Assembly (NCBI GenBank): GCA_036541255.1 | Contig: JAZHDD010000009.1 | Coordinates: 27,928-91,927, forward strand | Origin: Paucidesulfovibrio sp036541255 | GTDB taxonomy: Bacteria; Desulfobacterota; Desulfovibrionia; Desulfovibrionales; Desulfovibrionaceae | Reading direction: 5' to 3' | Length of the DNA stretch: 64,000 nt | Shown here: positions 42,796 through 52,276 of the stretch, piece after piece | Layout of the letters: every line of letters begins with the position of its first letter | How positions within the stretch are numbered: position 1 is the stretch's first letter | The notes under the pieces: model-generated | Databases searched by the model: none | What the model saw: the letters and a program-made list of their open reading frames with translations, nothing else | Told to the model about the DNA's origin: nothing | Made by a program: the position numbers and the translations under genes

Positions 42796-44795
42796 TTCTT
42801 GCTCCGGCGTTCAAACAGGGGAGGTTCGGGAGGACTGCTCAGCGCCACACTGCGCTGCAGGGTTGTGCCATCTGCATGCAGGCGCCGGAATACGCCCAGG
42901 GCCCAGAGCGGAAAATAGCGGGCATAGCCGTGGTAGCGCAAGTAGAAGACGCGGGGAAAGCCGGTTCCGGTATAGTGCGCTTCATCCCATTCGCCGTTAT
43001 TCTGTTGCCGCTCCAGCAGATATTCGACGCCGCGCAGAGTTTCCGGTGCGGCATGCTCATCCGCGGCCAGGAGGCCGAGAAGGGCCCAGGCGGTCTGAGA
43101 GGGCGTGGAGGCGCCCTGTCCGGCGAGGCTCGGGTCCACATAGGAATAGAGGGTTTCCCCCCAGCCGCCGTCCGGGTTCTGGCGCGACTTGAGCCATTCC
43201 ACGCCCCGGCGCACATAGCTTCGGCTCATGTCTTCGCCGGCCTGCCGCAGGCCGCAGAGCACGGACCAAGTGCCGTAGAGATAGTTGCAGCCCCAGCGGC
43301 CGAACCAGGAACCGTCCGCTTCCTGTTCCTTGCGCAGGAACTCGATGCCTCTGCTCACGGGCGGGTAGTCCGGGCCGAATCCGAGCATGCCCAGGGCCTC
43401 GATGCAGCGCGCCGTGAGGTCCGAGGTGCTGGGGTCGAGGAGGGCGCCGTGGTCTGCAAAGGGGATGGAGTTTAAGTACAGGGCGTTGTTGTCCACGTCG
43501 AAAGAGCCCCAACCGCCGTCGGAACTTTGCATGCCCACCAGCCAGTTCGCTGCGGCGGCGATTCGGTCGCGCTGTTCCGGGGCGACGGTTTTGCCGTCCA
43601 GGCCGCTGCAACGGAGCAGGGCCATGAGCACCATGGCCGTGTCGTCCAGGTCGGGATAAAAGTCGTTTTCATACTGAAATGCCCAGCCGCCCGGCGCCAG
43701 ACCCGGCATCCGTCCGCACCAGTCGCCGGGCTTGAAGACCTGCTTGGACCAGAGCCATTGCGTGGCCTTGCCCATGGCCTTGGTGGACTGGCCCAGTCCG
43801 GCCTCGGCAAGGGCCGAGAGCGACAGGCAGGTGTCCCAGACAGGTGAGACGCAAGGCTGGCAATAGGCCTCGTCCTTTTTGACCACGAGCAGGTCTTCCA
43901 GGGCCTTCATGCCACGCTGCACGTCCGGGTGGTCGTGGGGGTAGCCGAGCTGGTGCAGGGCTTCCACCGCATTGACCATGGAGGGGAAAACCGCACCGTT
44001 GCCGCCTTTGCCGCGCATGTGTTCCACTGTCCAGCGTTCGGCTTCGTCCAGGGCCTTCTGGTGCAGCCGTTTGGGAATGAAGCGCACTAATCGTTTGATG
44101 TTCCGGTCAACAAAGATGAAGAGATTTTTGAGACCGCCCCTGGGCCGGTAGCGGTCGATGTGCACGAGGCTGTCCGGAGGACTGGTGAAGAGCTCCGGAA
44201 TTTGCTGTTCCCAGGGCAGGCGGTGGATCGGGCGCAGGGCATAGAGGATCAGCAGCGGGATGACCACGGCCCGGGACCAATAGGAAACCTTGGAAAAATG
44301 AAAGAAGAACCAGCGCGGCAACAGCACCAGCTCGATGGGCATGCAGGGGCAGGTGCGCCAGGGCATCTGCCCGAACAGGCACAGGGTGATGCGCGTGAAT
44401 ACGTTGACCTTGGCAGCGCCGCCCATGGCCAGGATAATCTGGCGGGCACGGACCATGTGGGGTTCGTCCTTGGAGTGGCCTGCGACCTTGAGGGCGAAAT
44501 AGGCTTTGACCGAGGCGGAAATGTCGGCCCGGCCATCCTCGTCGTACAGCGGCCAGCTGCCGTCGGGAAGTTGTTTGCGCAGAAGATAGGCTGCGATGCG
44601 TCCGGTCAGTTCCGGGTCGGCGGGTTTGCCGATAAAGGCGCGGTAGAGGATGTATTCTGCCGGGATGGTGACGTCCGCTTCCAATTCAAAAACCCAATGA
44701 CCGTCATCGGCTTGCCTGCCCAGCAGGCGCGATTTGGCCTTGTCGATGGCTTTGCCGATCTTGTCGAGATCAAGAGGGGGGTTGTTGGTGCTCAT
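42792..44795 (-). CDS. shc: Squalene-hopene cyclase
   Basis: A 667-residue class II triterpene cyclase that folds squalene into hopene/diplopterol. The acid motif is D382-L-D384-D385 (DLDDTAM). QW-type repeats recur (for example GSWFGRWGCNYLYG and NPDGGWGETLYSY). The size is typical. No squalene synthase or desaturase (hpnCDE) genes lie in this window. hpnG follows in the same operon. The upstream gap is divergent from the STAS gene. Confidence 0.96.
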   Translation of the reverse strand: MSTNNPPLDLDKIGKAIDKAKSRLLGRQADDGHWVFELEADVTIPAEYILYRAFIGKPADPELTGRIAAYLLRKQLPDGSWPLYDEDGRADISASVKAYFALKVAGHSKDEPHMVRARQIILAMGGAAKVNVFTRITLCLFGQMPWRTCPCMPIELVLLPRWFFFHFSKVSYWSRAVVIPLLILYALRPIHRLPWEQQIPELFTSPPDSLVHIDRYRPRGGLKNLFIFVDRNIKRLVRFIPKRLHQKALDEAERWTVEHMRGKGGNGAVFPSMVNAVEALHQLGYPHDHPDVQRGMKALEDLLVVKKDEAYCQPCVSPVWDTCLSLSALAEAGLGQSTKAMGKATQWLWSKQVFKPGDWCGRMPGLAPGGWAFQYENDFYPDLDDTAMVLMALLRCSGLDGKTVAPEQRDRIAAAANWLVGMQSSDGGWGSFDVDNNALYLNSIPFADHGALLDPSTSDLTARCIEALGMLGFGPDYPPVSRGIEFLRKEQEADGSWFGRWGCNYLYGTWSVLCGLRQAGEDMSRSYVRRGVEWLKSRQNPDGGWGETLYSYVDPSLAGQGASTPSQTAWALLGLLAADEHAAPETLRGVEYLLERQQNNGEWDEAHYTGTGFPRVFYLRYHGYARYFPLWALGVFRRLHADGTTLQRSVALSSPPEPPLFERRSKK

Positions 44796-44974
44796 GAAAA
44801 ACCTCGTACGGGTGTGTGTCGCCTACGGCTGCGAAAAAAAATCGTCCGTAACAGGTTAACAAAGGAATTCGCTAAAAGGAATAGTTTGTTCTTTTGTTTT
44901 CCGGACATTGAATGGTTCCCGGATGGACATTTCCACTGTCAGACTGTAGTTGTTCAAACAGGAGCAACTTGCCG

Positions 44975-45346
44975 ATGCGTGCATCGGGTAAGGGGATGGA
45001 AACACAGATGCGTGGTTTTGTTTTGGAACGGCTGGGACGTGCGCTATTGGTACGCTGCACCGGCCCCCTGACCATCGAGGTGGTCGGCGATCTGAAGCGG
45101 GAAATGGAAGGCCATTTCGCTGTAGGCGGATTTGCCGTGCTCGCGGTGGACCTCTCCGATGTGGACTTTCTTGACTCTTCGGGCATTGGTGCCTTGGTGT
45201 CGTTGAACTCGCGCGCCGCGAGCACAGGACGGCTTTTTCGGTTGCTCAAGCCCAGCATTAAGGTACAAAAGACCCTGGATCTGGTGAAGTTGCTGGATTT
45301 CTTTTCATTCGAAGAGTGCGAACAGAATCTGGAATTATTGGATTGA
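44975..45346 (+). CDS. STAS-domain protein (anti-sigma factor antagonist-like)
   Basis: A 123-residue STAS-domain protein. The phospho-acceptor Ser region is DFLDSSGIGAL (the Ser after FLD), as in SpoIIAA-type antagonists. The start is uncertain: ATG at 44975 has an AGGAG 10 bp upstream, while ATGs at 44996 and 45008 would begin nearer the domain. It stands first in the motility block, 17 bp before the FapA-like gene. No sigma or anti-sigma gene is adjacent, so its partner is unknown. Confidence 0.8.
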   Translation: MRASGKGMETQMRGFVLERLGRALLVRCTGPLTIEVVGDLKREMEGHFAVGGFAVLAVDLSDVDFLDSSGIGALVSLNSRAASTGRLFRLLKPSIKVQKTLDLVKLLDFFSFEECEQNLELLD

Positions 45347-45363
45347 GCGAGGACGAGCCGCGC

Positions 45364-46476
45364 ATGCCATATTATCTCAAGCACTATTTCGATCCGGATT
45401 TCGATTACACGCATCTTCAGCCTCGCCACCGTGAGGACGGGTCAGTGGATCACTTTGATCTTGGTTACGTGCAGAACGTGGTCAAGGGGCAGGTGCTGCT
45501 GGAGTGCGTGGAAGTCGAGGATGGATTTGCGGGTCTGGACCCGCGCTATGTGGTCATGGAGCGGAAATTTCCGGCGGGCCGTAAAACGGAAATCGACCCG
45601 GCCAATCCCCATCAGCTCCTGGCCTCGGCCAACGGCTACGTTTTTTACGAAAACGGGTTGGTCACGGTCAAGGAAATCCTCAACGTGCGCCGGGACGTGG
45701 ATTATCACACTGGCAACATCCCCTATGTCGGGGATATGGTGGTGCACGGCGCCGTGCGCTCGGGTTTTCGCGTTCGCGCCGCAGGTATACGGGTCAAGGG
45801 CAATATCGAAGGAGCCACGCTCAGTGCGATTCATTCCATCGTGTGCGAATCGGGCGTCAAGGGCGGCGGCAAGGCGCTGATCGAGGCGGGCGAGAGCTTC
45901 CGGTGCGAATTTTGCGAAAACGCCACGATCAAGGCCGGTGCGAACGTGTTAGTGGAAGGTTCCTGTATGCACAGCCGCGTGTATGCGGGCGGCAAGTTGG
46001 CGGTCAAGGGCAGGCTGACAGGGTGCGACGTGTACTGCTTCGAGTATGCCTATATCGGCGAACAGCTCGGCGGCGGCATCAGCACCGAAACGAAGATCCT
46101 GGCCGGTTACGACCCCATGCTGTTGTATGCGGATCAACTCATCAACGAACGTATCGCCGAACTGCATGACCAATTGCGGCTCAGCGAGGCGCATCTTGGC
46201 AAGAACAAGGCGCAGGACCAGGAGCTTATGGCGGCCCGCGAGGTCTTCAAGAAAAAGCTCAAGCTGTTGCGCCAGCGCAAGACCAAACTCTGGGAACGTC
46301 TGGAAGCAACGGGAATGCTGGATCGCTGCCGGATCATCGTGCCTGGGCTGGTCAAGCCCGGCGTGGAGATCAGCATCGGTCAGGCCTATCTCAAGGTGGA
46401 CGACTTCCTGGAGAATGTGCGCTTTTGTTATGAGGACAGAGAAATCGTCATCGCATCTCCAGCAATAGAGAACTAG
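45364..46476 (+). CDS. FapA-like (DUF342) protein
   Basis: A 370-residue FapA/DUF342 protein. The central repeat region (about 110-255) has the beta-helix type pattern of repeated Gly-rich strands (VHGAVRSGFRVRAAG, GKALIEAGESF), and a coiled coil occupies the C-terminal part (about 255-320). FapA-type proteins are linked to flagella, polar organelles and chemotaxis in several bacteria. It lies immediately before motA, which supports a motility role. Exact function unknown. Confidence 0.82.
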   Translation: MPYYLKHYFDPDFDYTHLQPRHREDGSVDHFDLGYVQNVVKGQVLLECVEVEDGFAGLDPRYVVMERKFPAGRKTEIDPANPHQLLASANGYVFYENGLVTVKEILNVRRDVDYHTGNIPYVGDMVVHGAVRSGFRVRAAGIRVKGNIEGATLSAIHSIVCESGVKGGGKALIEAGESFRCEFCENATIKAGANVLVEGSCMHSRVYAGGKLAVKGRLTGCDVYCFEYAYIGEQLGGGISTETKILAGYDPMLLYADQLINERIAELHDQLRLSEAHLGKNKAQDQELMAAREVFKKKLKLLRQRKTKLWERLEATGMLDRCRIIVPGLVKPGVEISIGQAYLKVDDFLENVRFCYEDREIVIASPAIEN

Positions 46477-46482
46477 CCTGTT

Positions 46483-47238
46483 ATGGATATCGCAACTCTT
46501 ATCGGACTTGTCGGCGCGCTCGGCCTGATCGTCGCCACCATTGTTCTGGGCGGCAACGTGGGGGGCTTTCTCGATGTGCCTTCCATGGTCGTGGTCATCG
46601 GCGGCACGTTTGCCGTGGCTTTTGTCATGTTCCCCCTGGGCGTGGTCATCAGTACGGCCAAGGTGATCATGAAGACCATCATGTTTCAGAGCCAGGACCC
46701 GCATCAGATCATCCGCAAGATCATCGAGCTGGCGGACAAGGCCCGCAAGGAAAGCCTCGTGGCCCTGGAAAAGGTCAGCATGGACGATCCGTTCTTGAAA
46801 AAAGGCGTGCTCATGGTCGCGGACGGCACCGAAGAGCAGCTTGTGCGCGCTGTGCTGGAAACCGAGATCAAATTCATGAAGCAGCGCCACCTCCAGGGCC
46901 AGGGCGTGCTCAAAGGCATGGGCACCATGGCCCCGGCCTTCGGCATGATCGGCACGCTCATCGGTCTGGTGCAGATGCTCCAGAATCTTTCCGACCCATC
47001 GTCCATCGGTCCGGCCATGGCCGTGGCGCTGTTGACCACATTTTACGGCGCGGTTTTGGCCAACTGCATTTTCCTGCCCATGGCCACCAAGTTGGAGGGG
47101 CGCAGCGCCGAGGACGCCCTCTATATGGAGATTATGCTTGAGGGCGTGATTTCCATTCAACGCGGCGACCATCCGTCCATCGTCAAGGAAAAGCTCATGG
47201 CCTTCCTGGCACCGGCCATGCGCGAGTCGCAGTCCTAG
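46483..47238 (+). CDS. motA: Flagellar stator protein MotA (PomA-type)
   Basis: A 251-residue MotA/TolQ-type stator subunit with four membrane helices and the cytoplasmic loop that contacts FliG. The Pro in the GMIGTLIGLVQML region and the charged loop residues around 80-110 fit the PomA/MotA family. Sequence alone does not tell Na+ from H+ use. It is followed 9 bp later by the first of two motB genes, so both MotB proteins may pair with it. Confidence 0.92.
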   Translation: MDIATLIGLVGALGLIVATIVLGGNVGGFLDVPSMVVVIGGTFAVAFVMFPLGVVISTAKVIMKTIMFQSQDPHQIIRKIIELADKARKESLVALEKVSMDDPFLKKGVLMVADGTEEQLVRAVLETEIKFMKQRHLQGQGVLKGMGTMAPAFGMIGTLIGLVQMLQNLSDPSSIGPAMAVALLTTFYGAVLANCIFLPMATKLEGRSAEDALYMEIMLEGVISIQRGDHPSIVKEKLMAFLAPAMRESQS

Positions 47239-47247
47239 GGATACGCT

Positions 47248-47997
47248 GTGGCCAAGCGGGTCATCATCGTCAAGAAAGAGGCCGAAAGGGGGCCGGTGGA
47301 CCAGGGGCTGCCTCCATGGATGGCGACCTTCGCGGATATGGTCACGCTGCTGCTCTGCTTTTTCGTGCTGCTGCTCTCCTTTGCCGAACAGGACGTGCAG
47401 AAGTTCCGCGACGTGCTCGGTTCGCTCCAGGATGCCTTTGGCGTGGCCGTGGTGCGTACCAAGTCCGACGACCTGGCCCTGGAAACAAGCGCGGAAATCA
47501 AACAGGCCGCACCGCCCAGCTCGGCTCAGCAGGTGCTCAGCGGCGTGGTCTTGCGCGTGCGCTCCATTCTGGACAAGACACCGGACCTGAAGCGTTCCAG
47601 CGGCGTGCGCGTGGATCGCGAGGGAGTGCTGTTCGACGTGCAGAGCGCCAACCTGTTCGCTCCGGGCTCGGCGGAATTGCAGCCCGGCGCGGGCAGAGTA
47701 CTGGACACGGTCATCGAAGTGCTCAACGAATATCCGTTGAATCTGGTGGTGCGGGGGCACACGGACAATCAGCCCGTTGTCTCGAAGCGCTTCCCTTCCA
47801 ATTGGGAATTGTCTGCGGCGCGGGCGGCCAATGCCCTGGCGTATATCCTGGAAACCGGCGGCATCCCGGTGAACCGGGTCAAGGCCGTGGGGTATGCCCA
47901 CACCCGACCTGTTGCGGATAACGGCGGCATGGAGGGACGGCTCAAGAACCAGCGCGTGGAGTTTTTCTTTTATCGTCCCGGCAAAGAAGAGTGGTAG
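47248..47997 (+). CDS. motB: Flagellar stator protein MotB, copy 1
   Basis: A 249-residue MotB. The ion-binding Asp is D30 in the single membrane helix (TFADMVTLLLCFFVLLLSF). The C-terminal half is an OmpA-like peptidoglycan-binding domain (from about 130, with VRGHTDNQPV). GTG start. A second MotB paralogue follows 9 bp later, with one motA upstream of both. Confidence 0.93.
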   Translation: MAKRVIIVKKEAERGPVDQGLPPWMATFADMVTLLLCFFVLLLSFAEQDVQKFRDVLGSLQDAFGVAVVRTKSDDLALETSAEIKQAAPPSSAQQVLSGVVLRVRSILDKTPDLKRSSGVRVDREGVLFDVQSANLFAPGSAELQPGAGRVLDTVIEVLNEYPLNLVVRGHTDNQPVVSKRFPSNWELSAARAANALAYILETGGIPVNRVKAVGYAHTRPVADNGGMEGRLKNQRVEFFFYRPGKEEW

Positions 47998-48006
47998 CGG
48001 CTTGTA

Positions 48007-48753
48007 ATGGCAGAGAAAGACGACGTCATCATCATCGAGCAAATCGAGGAAGCGCCCAAGCCTGATCCGGGCCTTCCGCCCTGGATGGCCACGTTCGCGG
48101 ACATGGTCACGCTGTTGCTCTGTTTTTTCGTGCTGCTGCTTTCCTTCACGACTCAGGACATCAGCAATTTCCACATGCTTATGGGAGCCATGAAGGAAGC
48201 GTTCGGCGTCCAGCTGGAAAACAAGGACGCGCGGGAAATCCCTTACGCCGACGCCTCAAGGGCGTTCAAGAGCAAGGTTGATGCCGAGGCCGAGATACAG
48301 CAGCTGGCCGCTTCGCTGCGCAAGTTCATTCAAGATGAGAATATTCAGAAGGATGCCTCATTGACGGTGGACGACTCCGGCGTCATGCTGCGTGTGGGCA
48401 ACAAGGCCCTGTTCGGCAAGGGCTCATTTGAGCTCTCGCCCGAGGCAGTGCCCGTGCTGGTGGAGGTCATTCGCATACTCAACTCCACGCCGTTCAACCT
48501 CGTGATCCAGGGTAATACGGACGGAGAATCGCTGGACAAGCAGCTTTTTGATACCAATTGGGAGCTGTCGGCCATGCGGGCTGCAACCTGCCTGCGTTTT
48601 ATCCTGGAGCATTCCAGCCTTCCTGCGTCGCGGCTCAAGGCCGTGGGCCTGGCTGGCTCCAAGCCGATCGTGCCCAGCACCACCGAGGCCAACAAGGCCA
48701 TCAACCGTCGGGTGGATTTTTATTTTCAGGCGCCGGGAGATGAGAACTGGTAA
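48007..48753 (+). CDS. Flagellar stator protein MotB, copy 2
   Basis: A 248-residue paralogue of the preceding MotB, with the same helix (ion-binding D32) and OmpA-like domain. The middle linker is shorter and of different composition, and the OmpA part has IQGNTDGESL in place of VRGHTDN, so the peptidoglycan site is slightly altered. It may form hetero-stators or a second motor with MotA. Duplicated motB after a single motA is unusual enough to note. Confidence 0.92.
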   Translation: MAEKDDVIIIEQIEEAPKPDPGLPPWMATFADMVTLLLCFFVLLLSFTTQDISNFHMLMGAMKEAFGVQLENKDAREIPYADASRAFKSKVDAEAEIQQLAASLRKFIQDENIQKDASLTVDDSGVMLRVGNKALFGKGSFELSPEAVPVLVEVIRILNSTPFNLVIQGNTDGESLDKQLFDTNWELSAMRAATCLRFILEHSSLPASRLKAVGLAGSKPIVPSTTEANKAINRRVDFYFQAPGDENW

Positions 48754-48787
48754 ACGCGGAGCGGTCAGCAAGAAGAGGGGAACCGGA

Positions 48788-49195
48788 ATGAAAAGGATTC
48801 AATGGGACAACGGGCTGAGCGTGGGCGTCGGCCTCCTGGATGCCCAGCACATGAATCTGGCCAAACTGATCAACGAGCTGGGCGATGCCCTGGACCGGGA
48901 CGAGGGGCGAAGTGTTCTTGCCGAGGTCATCAAGCAGCTGCGTCTTTATGCTTCCTATCACTTTTCCAGCGAAGAGCGATTGTTGCGGAGTTATTCCTAT
49001 CCCCAATATGACGCGCACCGGCGGGAACATCAGGACTTCATCGAGCAGGTCGAGGACTTCGCCCTGGACCTGCGTTCCGGGGTCAAGGGCGTGAGCGCCG
49101 ACTTGCATGAATTTCTTTTCCAGTGGTTCGGGTCGCATATCCAGCAGGAAGACATGCGTTATGCGGCGTTCCTCAAGGAGCGGGGCGTGTCCTGA
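48788..49195 (+). CDS. Bacteriohemerythrin
   Basis: A 135-residue hemerythrin-domain protein. The diiron ligands are visible: His near AQHMNLA, YASYHFSSEERLL (His and Glu), HRREHQDF, and WFGSHIQQEDM (His and Asp). It binds O2 reversibly. The ATG at 48788 follows GGGGAACCGG. Its place after the stator genes suggests aerotaxis or oxygen protection of motility, which is an inference. It ends at a terminator shared with glnS. Confidence 0.93.
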   Translation: MKRIQWDNGLSVGVGLLDAQHMNLAKLINELGDALDRDEGRSVLAEVIKQLRLYASYHFSSEERLLRSYSYPQYDAHRREHQDFIEQVEDFALDLRSGVKGVSADLHEFLFQWFGSHIQQEDMRYAAFLKERGVS

Positions 49196-49216
49196 CCCGT
49201 ATTTCCGGTCTGAAGC

Positions 49217-49257
49217 GCAACAAGGGCCGCCCCCATGTCGGGAGCGGCCCTTGTTGT
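49217..49257. terminator. Bidirectional terminator
   Basis: AACAAGGGCCGC / GCGGCCCTTGTT with a loop that contains CCC/GGG, between the convergent hemerythrin and glnS genes, followed by GTTGT. Confidence 0.82.
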
Positions 49258-49273
49258 TGTCGCCGTTTTGAAC

Positions 49274-50983
49274 TCAGCTCTGTTTCTGGGCGATCTTGGC
49301 CCAGGTATCGCGAAGGGTCGCGGTGCGGTTGAAGACCGGCTTGCCGGGAACATGGTCCCTGACGTCGGAGCAGAAGTAGCCGAGCCGTTCGAACTGGCAG
49401 GACCAGCCGGGCTCGACTGTGGCAAGGCAGGGCTCCAGGAAGGCGCTCACGGTCTGGAACGAATCCGGGTTGAGCAGGTCCCGGAAATCCGCGTCCTTCT
49501 CTCCCGCGGGATTTTCCACGCCGAAGAGCTTGTCGTAGAGGCGGACCTCCGCAGGGACGGCATGGGCTGTGGAAACCCAGTGCAGCGTGCCCTTGACCTT
49601 GCGGCCATCCTTGGACCAGCCGCCCTTGGTTTCCGGGTCGTAGGTGCAGCGAATTTCCGTGATGTTGCCCTCCGCGTCTTTCTCCACCCCCGTGCAGGTC
49701 ACGTAGTAGGCGTAGCGCAGCCGGACCTCGCGCCCGGGGGCCAAGCGGAAGAATTTCTTGGGCGCTTCCTCCATGAAGTCGTCGCGTTCAATGTACAACT
49801 CGCGTGCGAAAGGCACCACGCGGCTGCCCATGGATTCGTCTTCGGGATGGAAGGGCATGTCGAATTCGTCCACCTGGCCTTCGGGATAATTTTCAATGAC
49901 CAGTTTGACCGGATTGAGCACGCCCATGACGCGGGGGGCCGTGGCGTTCAGGTCCTCGCGCACGCAATGTTCCAGCAGGGCGAAGTCCACCAGGGAGTTG
50001 GCCTTGGACACGCCGATACGCTCGCAGAAGTCGCGCAGGGACGCAGGCGTGTAGCCTCTGCGGCGCATGCCGGAAATGGTGGGCATGCGCGGATCGTCCC
50101 ATCCCGAGACCAGCTTCTCGGTGACGAGCTGAATCAGCTTGCGCTTGGAAAGTACGGTGTAGGTCAGGTTCAGCCGCGCAAACTCGTACTGGTAGGGGCG
50201 TTCCGGGAATTGGCCCAAGGTGTCCAGCACCCAGTCGTACAGTTCGCGATTGTTCTCGAATTCCAGGGTACAGACGGAGTGGGTCACGCCCTCGATGGCG
50301 TCCGAGAGGCAGTGGGTGAAATCGTACATGGGATAGATGCACCACGCGTCGCCGGTGCGGTGGTGATGGGCGCGTTTGATGCGGTACAGTGTCGGGTCGC
50401 GCATGATCATGTTGGGCGAGGCCATGTCGATCTTGGCGCGCAGTACGCGTTCGCCGTCGGCGAATTCGCCGGCCCGCATCCGCCGGAACAGGTCGAGGTT
50501 TTCTTCGGGGCTGCGGTCGCGGTGCGGGGAATTGCGGCCCGCTTCGGTCAGGGTGCCGCGATATTCGCGGATCTGTTCGGCGGAAAGGTCGTCCACGTAG
50601 GCCTTGCCTATGGTGATGAGCTGTTCGGCAAAGGCGTACAGCTTTTCGAAGTAGTCCGAGGCAAAGAAGCGCCGATCCTCCCAGTCAAAGCCGAGCCAGC
50701 GCACGTCTTCCTGGATGGAATCGACATATTCCTGCTCTTCCTTGGAGGGATTGGTGTCGTCGAAGCGCAGGTTGCACTTGCCGTTGTATTCTTTGGCCAG
50801 GCCAAAGTTCAGGCAGATGGACTTGGCGTGTCCGATATGCAGATAGCCGTTGGGTTCCGGCGGGAAGCGGGTGTGAACGCGTCCGGCATACCGGCCATCC
50901 TGATTGTGCGCGTCGATGATGGTTCGGATAAAATCCTTGCCGATTCTGGCTTCTCCGCCTGCGGCTTCGTTGGTGTTGCTCAT
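49274..50983 (-). CDS. glnS: Glutaminyl-tRNA synthetase
   Basis: A 569-residue class I synthetase. HIGH motif at residues 49-52 and the KMSKS-type LSKRKL loop, then two beta-barrel anticodon-binding domains. GlnRS is absent from many bacteria, where GatCAB converts Glu-tRNA-Gln instead, and is patchy outside gammaproteobacteria. The ATG sits after GGGACAC, a weak site. It is monocistronic by context. Confidence 0.96.
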   Translation of the reverse strand: MSNTNEAAGGEARIGKDFIRTIIDAHNQDGRYAGRVHTRFPPEPNGYLHIGHAKSICLNFGLAKEYNGKCNLRFDDTNPSKEEQEYVDSIQEDVRWLGFDWEDRRFFASDYFEKLYAFAEQLITIGKAYVDDLSAEQIREYRGTLTEAGRNSPHRDRSPEENLDLFRRMRAGEFADGERVLRAKIDMASPNMIMRDPTLYRIKRAHHHRTGDAWCIYPMYDFTHCLSDAIEGVTHSVCTLEFENNRELYDWVLDTLGQFPERPYQYEFARLNLTYTVLSKRKLIQLVTEKLVSGWDDPRMPTISGMRRRGYTPASLRDFCERIGVSKANSLVDFALLEHCVREDLNATAPRVMGVLNPVKLVIENYPEGQVDEFDMPFHPEDESMGSRVVPFARELYIERDDFMEEAPKKFFRLAPGREVRLRYAYYVTCTGVEKDAEGNITEIRCTYDPETKGGWSKDGRKVKGTLHWVSTAHAVPAEVRLYDKLFGVENPAGEKDADFRDLLNPDSFQTVSAFLEPCLATVEPGWSCQFERLGYFCSDVRDHVPGKPVFNRTATLRDTWAKIAQKQS

Positions 50984-51262
50984 GTTGTGTCCCTTTCGTG
51001 AAATATTTGCGCCATGCTACAGGCAGGCGCCCCTTTGGGGCAAGGGCCCAGGCCAGGGAAGCGCGGAAAATACGGAAAATGAGGGGGGCGGTCAAATCCC
51101 AAGAAGTGGAATATGCTCAATGCGTATGATTGTAACGGATTACATTTACTTGAAAAGAAAGAACAAGATTCACTCAGGCTCTTTTCTTTCCCTTCAAAAT
51201 GAGTTAGGCACAGCATAGATATCCGATCAACCCGCTCCACCTGTGAGAATGATATATTCGTG

Positions 51263-52192
51263 ATGAAGCTCCGCGAACTGTTCACCTGCTACCAAGTGTT
51301 GGTCTACCCCGAAAGAGACGGGGAATGCCGCACGTTGCGCGTTCGCCGCATATTGCCGCTCTTGTTTGTCCTTCTCTTTTTCGGCCTTGCCGTGTCCTTT
51401 GGCAGCATGACCGCCAGCGCATTGTGGCAGCATGACCAGCGGGCCGAACTGCATGAACTCGAAAAACAACGGATGCGTCAACGGCTGGTGATCATCGCCA
51501 AGGCCCGTATGCTTATGGGCTTGCAAAATGATTTCGATCGTATCGACGACTTTTGCAACAAACTGCTCGTCATGGCCGACATGGCTGATATGGCCGAACC
51601 CGGGCAGGACTGGGACAACTTCACGGGCAGCGGTGGCCCTGTCGTGAACTCCATGACGCTTTCCCCCTATGATACGCGCAAACTCCTGCGCAACATGCAG
51701 GGCGCGGTTACGGCCCTGAACCGGGATGTGCTCGACGGAGAAGTGCTCCAGCAGATAATTTTGGGAAAAGTCCGCAAGAACAAGCATGTCTTGGATTCCA
51801 CACCGTCGGTTTGGCCGGTCAAGGGCAGGGTGACTTCGGGATTTGGCATGCGCAACCATCCCTTTGACCGAAAATATAAATTTCACCGCGGTATCGATAT
51901 CGTGCCCGCGGGTGGGCGGGGAACGCCTATTCATGCGCCGGCCAACGGCGTGGTCATCTTTACGGGTTGGGACGGCGGCTTTGGCCTGAGTCTGATCATT
52001 CAGCACCATGGCAATATCTCCACACGGTACGCCCACCTCAAGAGTGTGGACGTCAAGGTCGGGGACGCGGTACGCCGTGACGACGTGATCGCCCGGGTTG
52101 GGAATTCCGGCCGCAGCACCGGGCCGCACCTGCACTATGAGGTCATGGTTGCGGGCAAACCCCAGAATCCCCAGAAATACATTTTGAATTGA
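51263..52192 (+). CDS. Membrane-anchored M23 peptidase
   Basis: A 309-residue protein. A cytoplasmic N-terminus with a helix at about 32-55 is followed by a helical region and a C-terminal LytM domain with all zinc ligands (HRGIDIV, HYE in HLHYEV) and the RYAHLKS His. It should act on peptidoglycan, perhaps as an endopeptidase or a divisome regulator. ATG at 51263 is preferred to GTG at 51260. Upstream 50984-51262 shows no gene. Confidence 0.88.
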   Translation: MKLRELFTCYQVLVYPERDGECRTLRVRRILPLLFVLLFFGLAVSFGSMTASALWQHDQRAELHELEKQRMRQRLVIIAKARMLMGLQNDFDRIDDFCNKLLVMADMADMAEPGQDWDNFTGSGGPVVNSMTLSPYDTRKLLRNMQGAVTALNRDVLDGEVLQQIILGKVRKNKHVLDSTPSVWPVKGRVTSGFGMRNHPFDRKYKFHRGIDIVPAGGRGTPIHAPANGVVIFTGWDGGFGLSLIIQHHGNISTRYAHLKSVDVKVGDAVRRDDVIARVGNSGRSTGPHLHYEVMVAGKPQNPQKYILN

Positions 52193-52208
52193 TACGCGTA
52201 TGAGCGAG

Positions 52209-52255
52209 CACAAGAAAAGCCCTGCCGATGTTTTTTCGGCAGGGCTTTTCTTGTG
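52209..52255. terminator. Bidirectional terminator
   Basis: A perfect 20-bp stem (CACAAGAAAAGCCCTGCCGA and complement) with a 7-nt T-rich loop, between the M23 peptidase and modC. Confidence 0.92.
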
Positions 52256-52276
52256 CCTGGGATACGAGATTGCGGC

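Noticed and set aside
45949..48174. A 741-codon minus-strand open frame opposite the motility genes
   Set aside because: Antisense of FapA-like, MotA and MotB genes; it lacks any recognisable domain and would cross three real genes.
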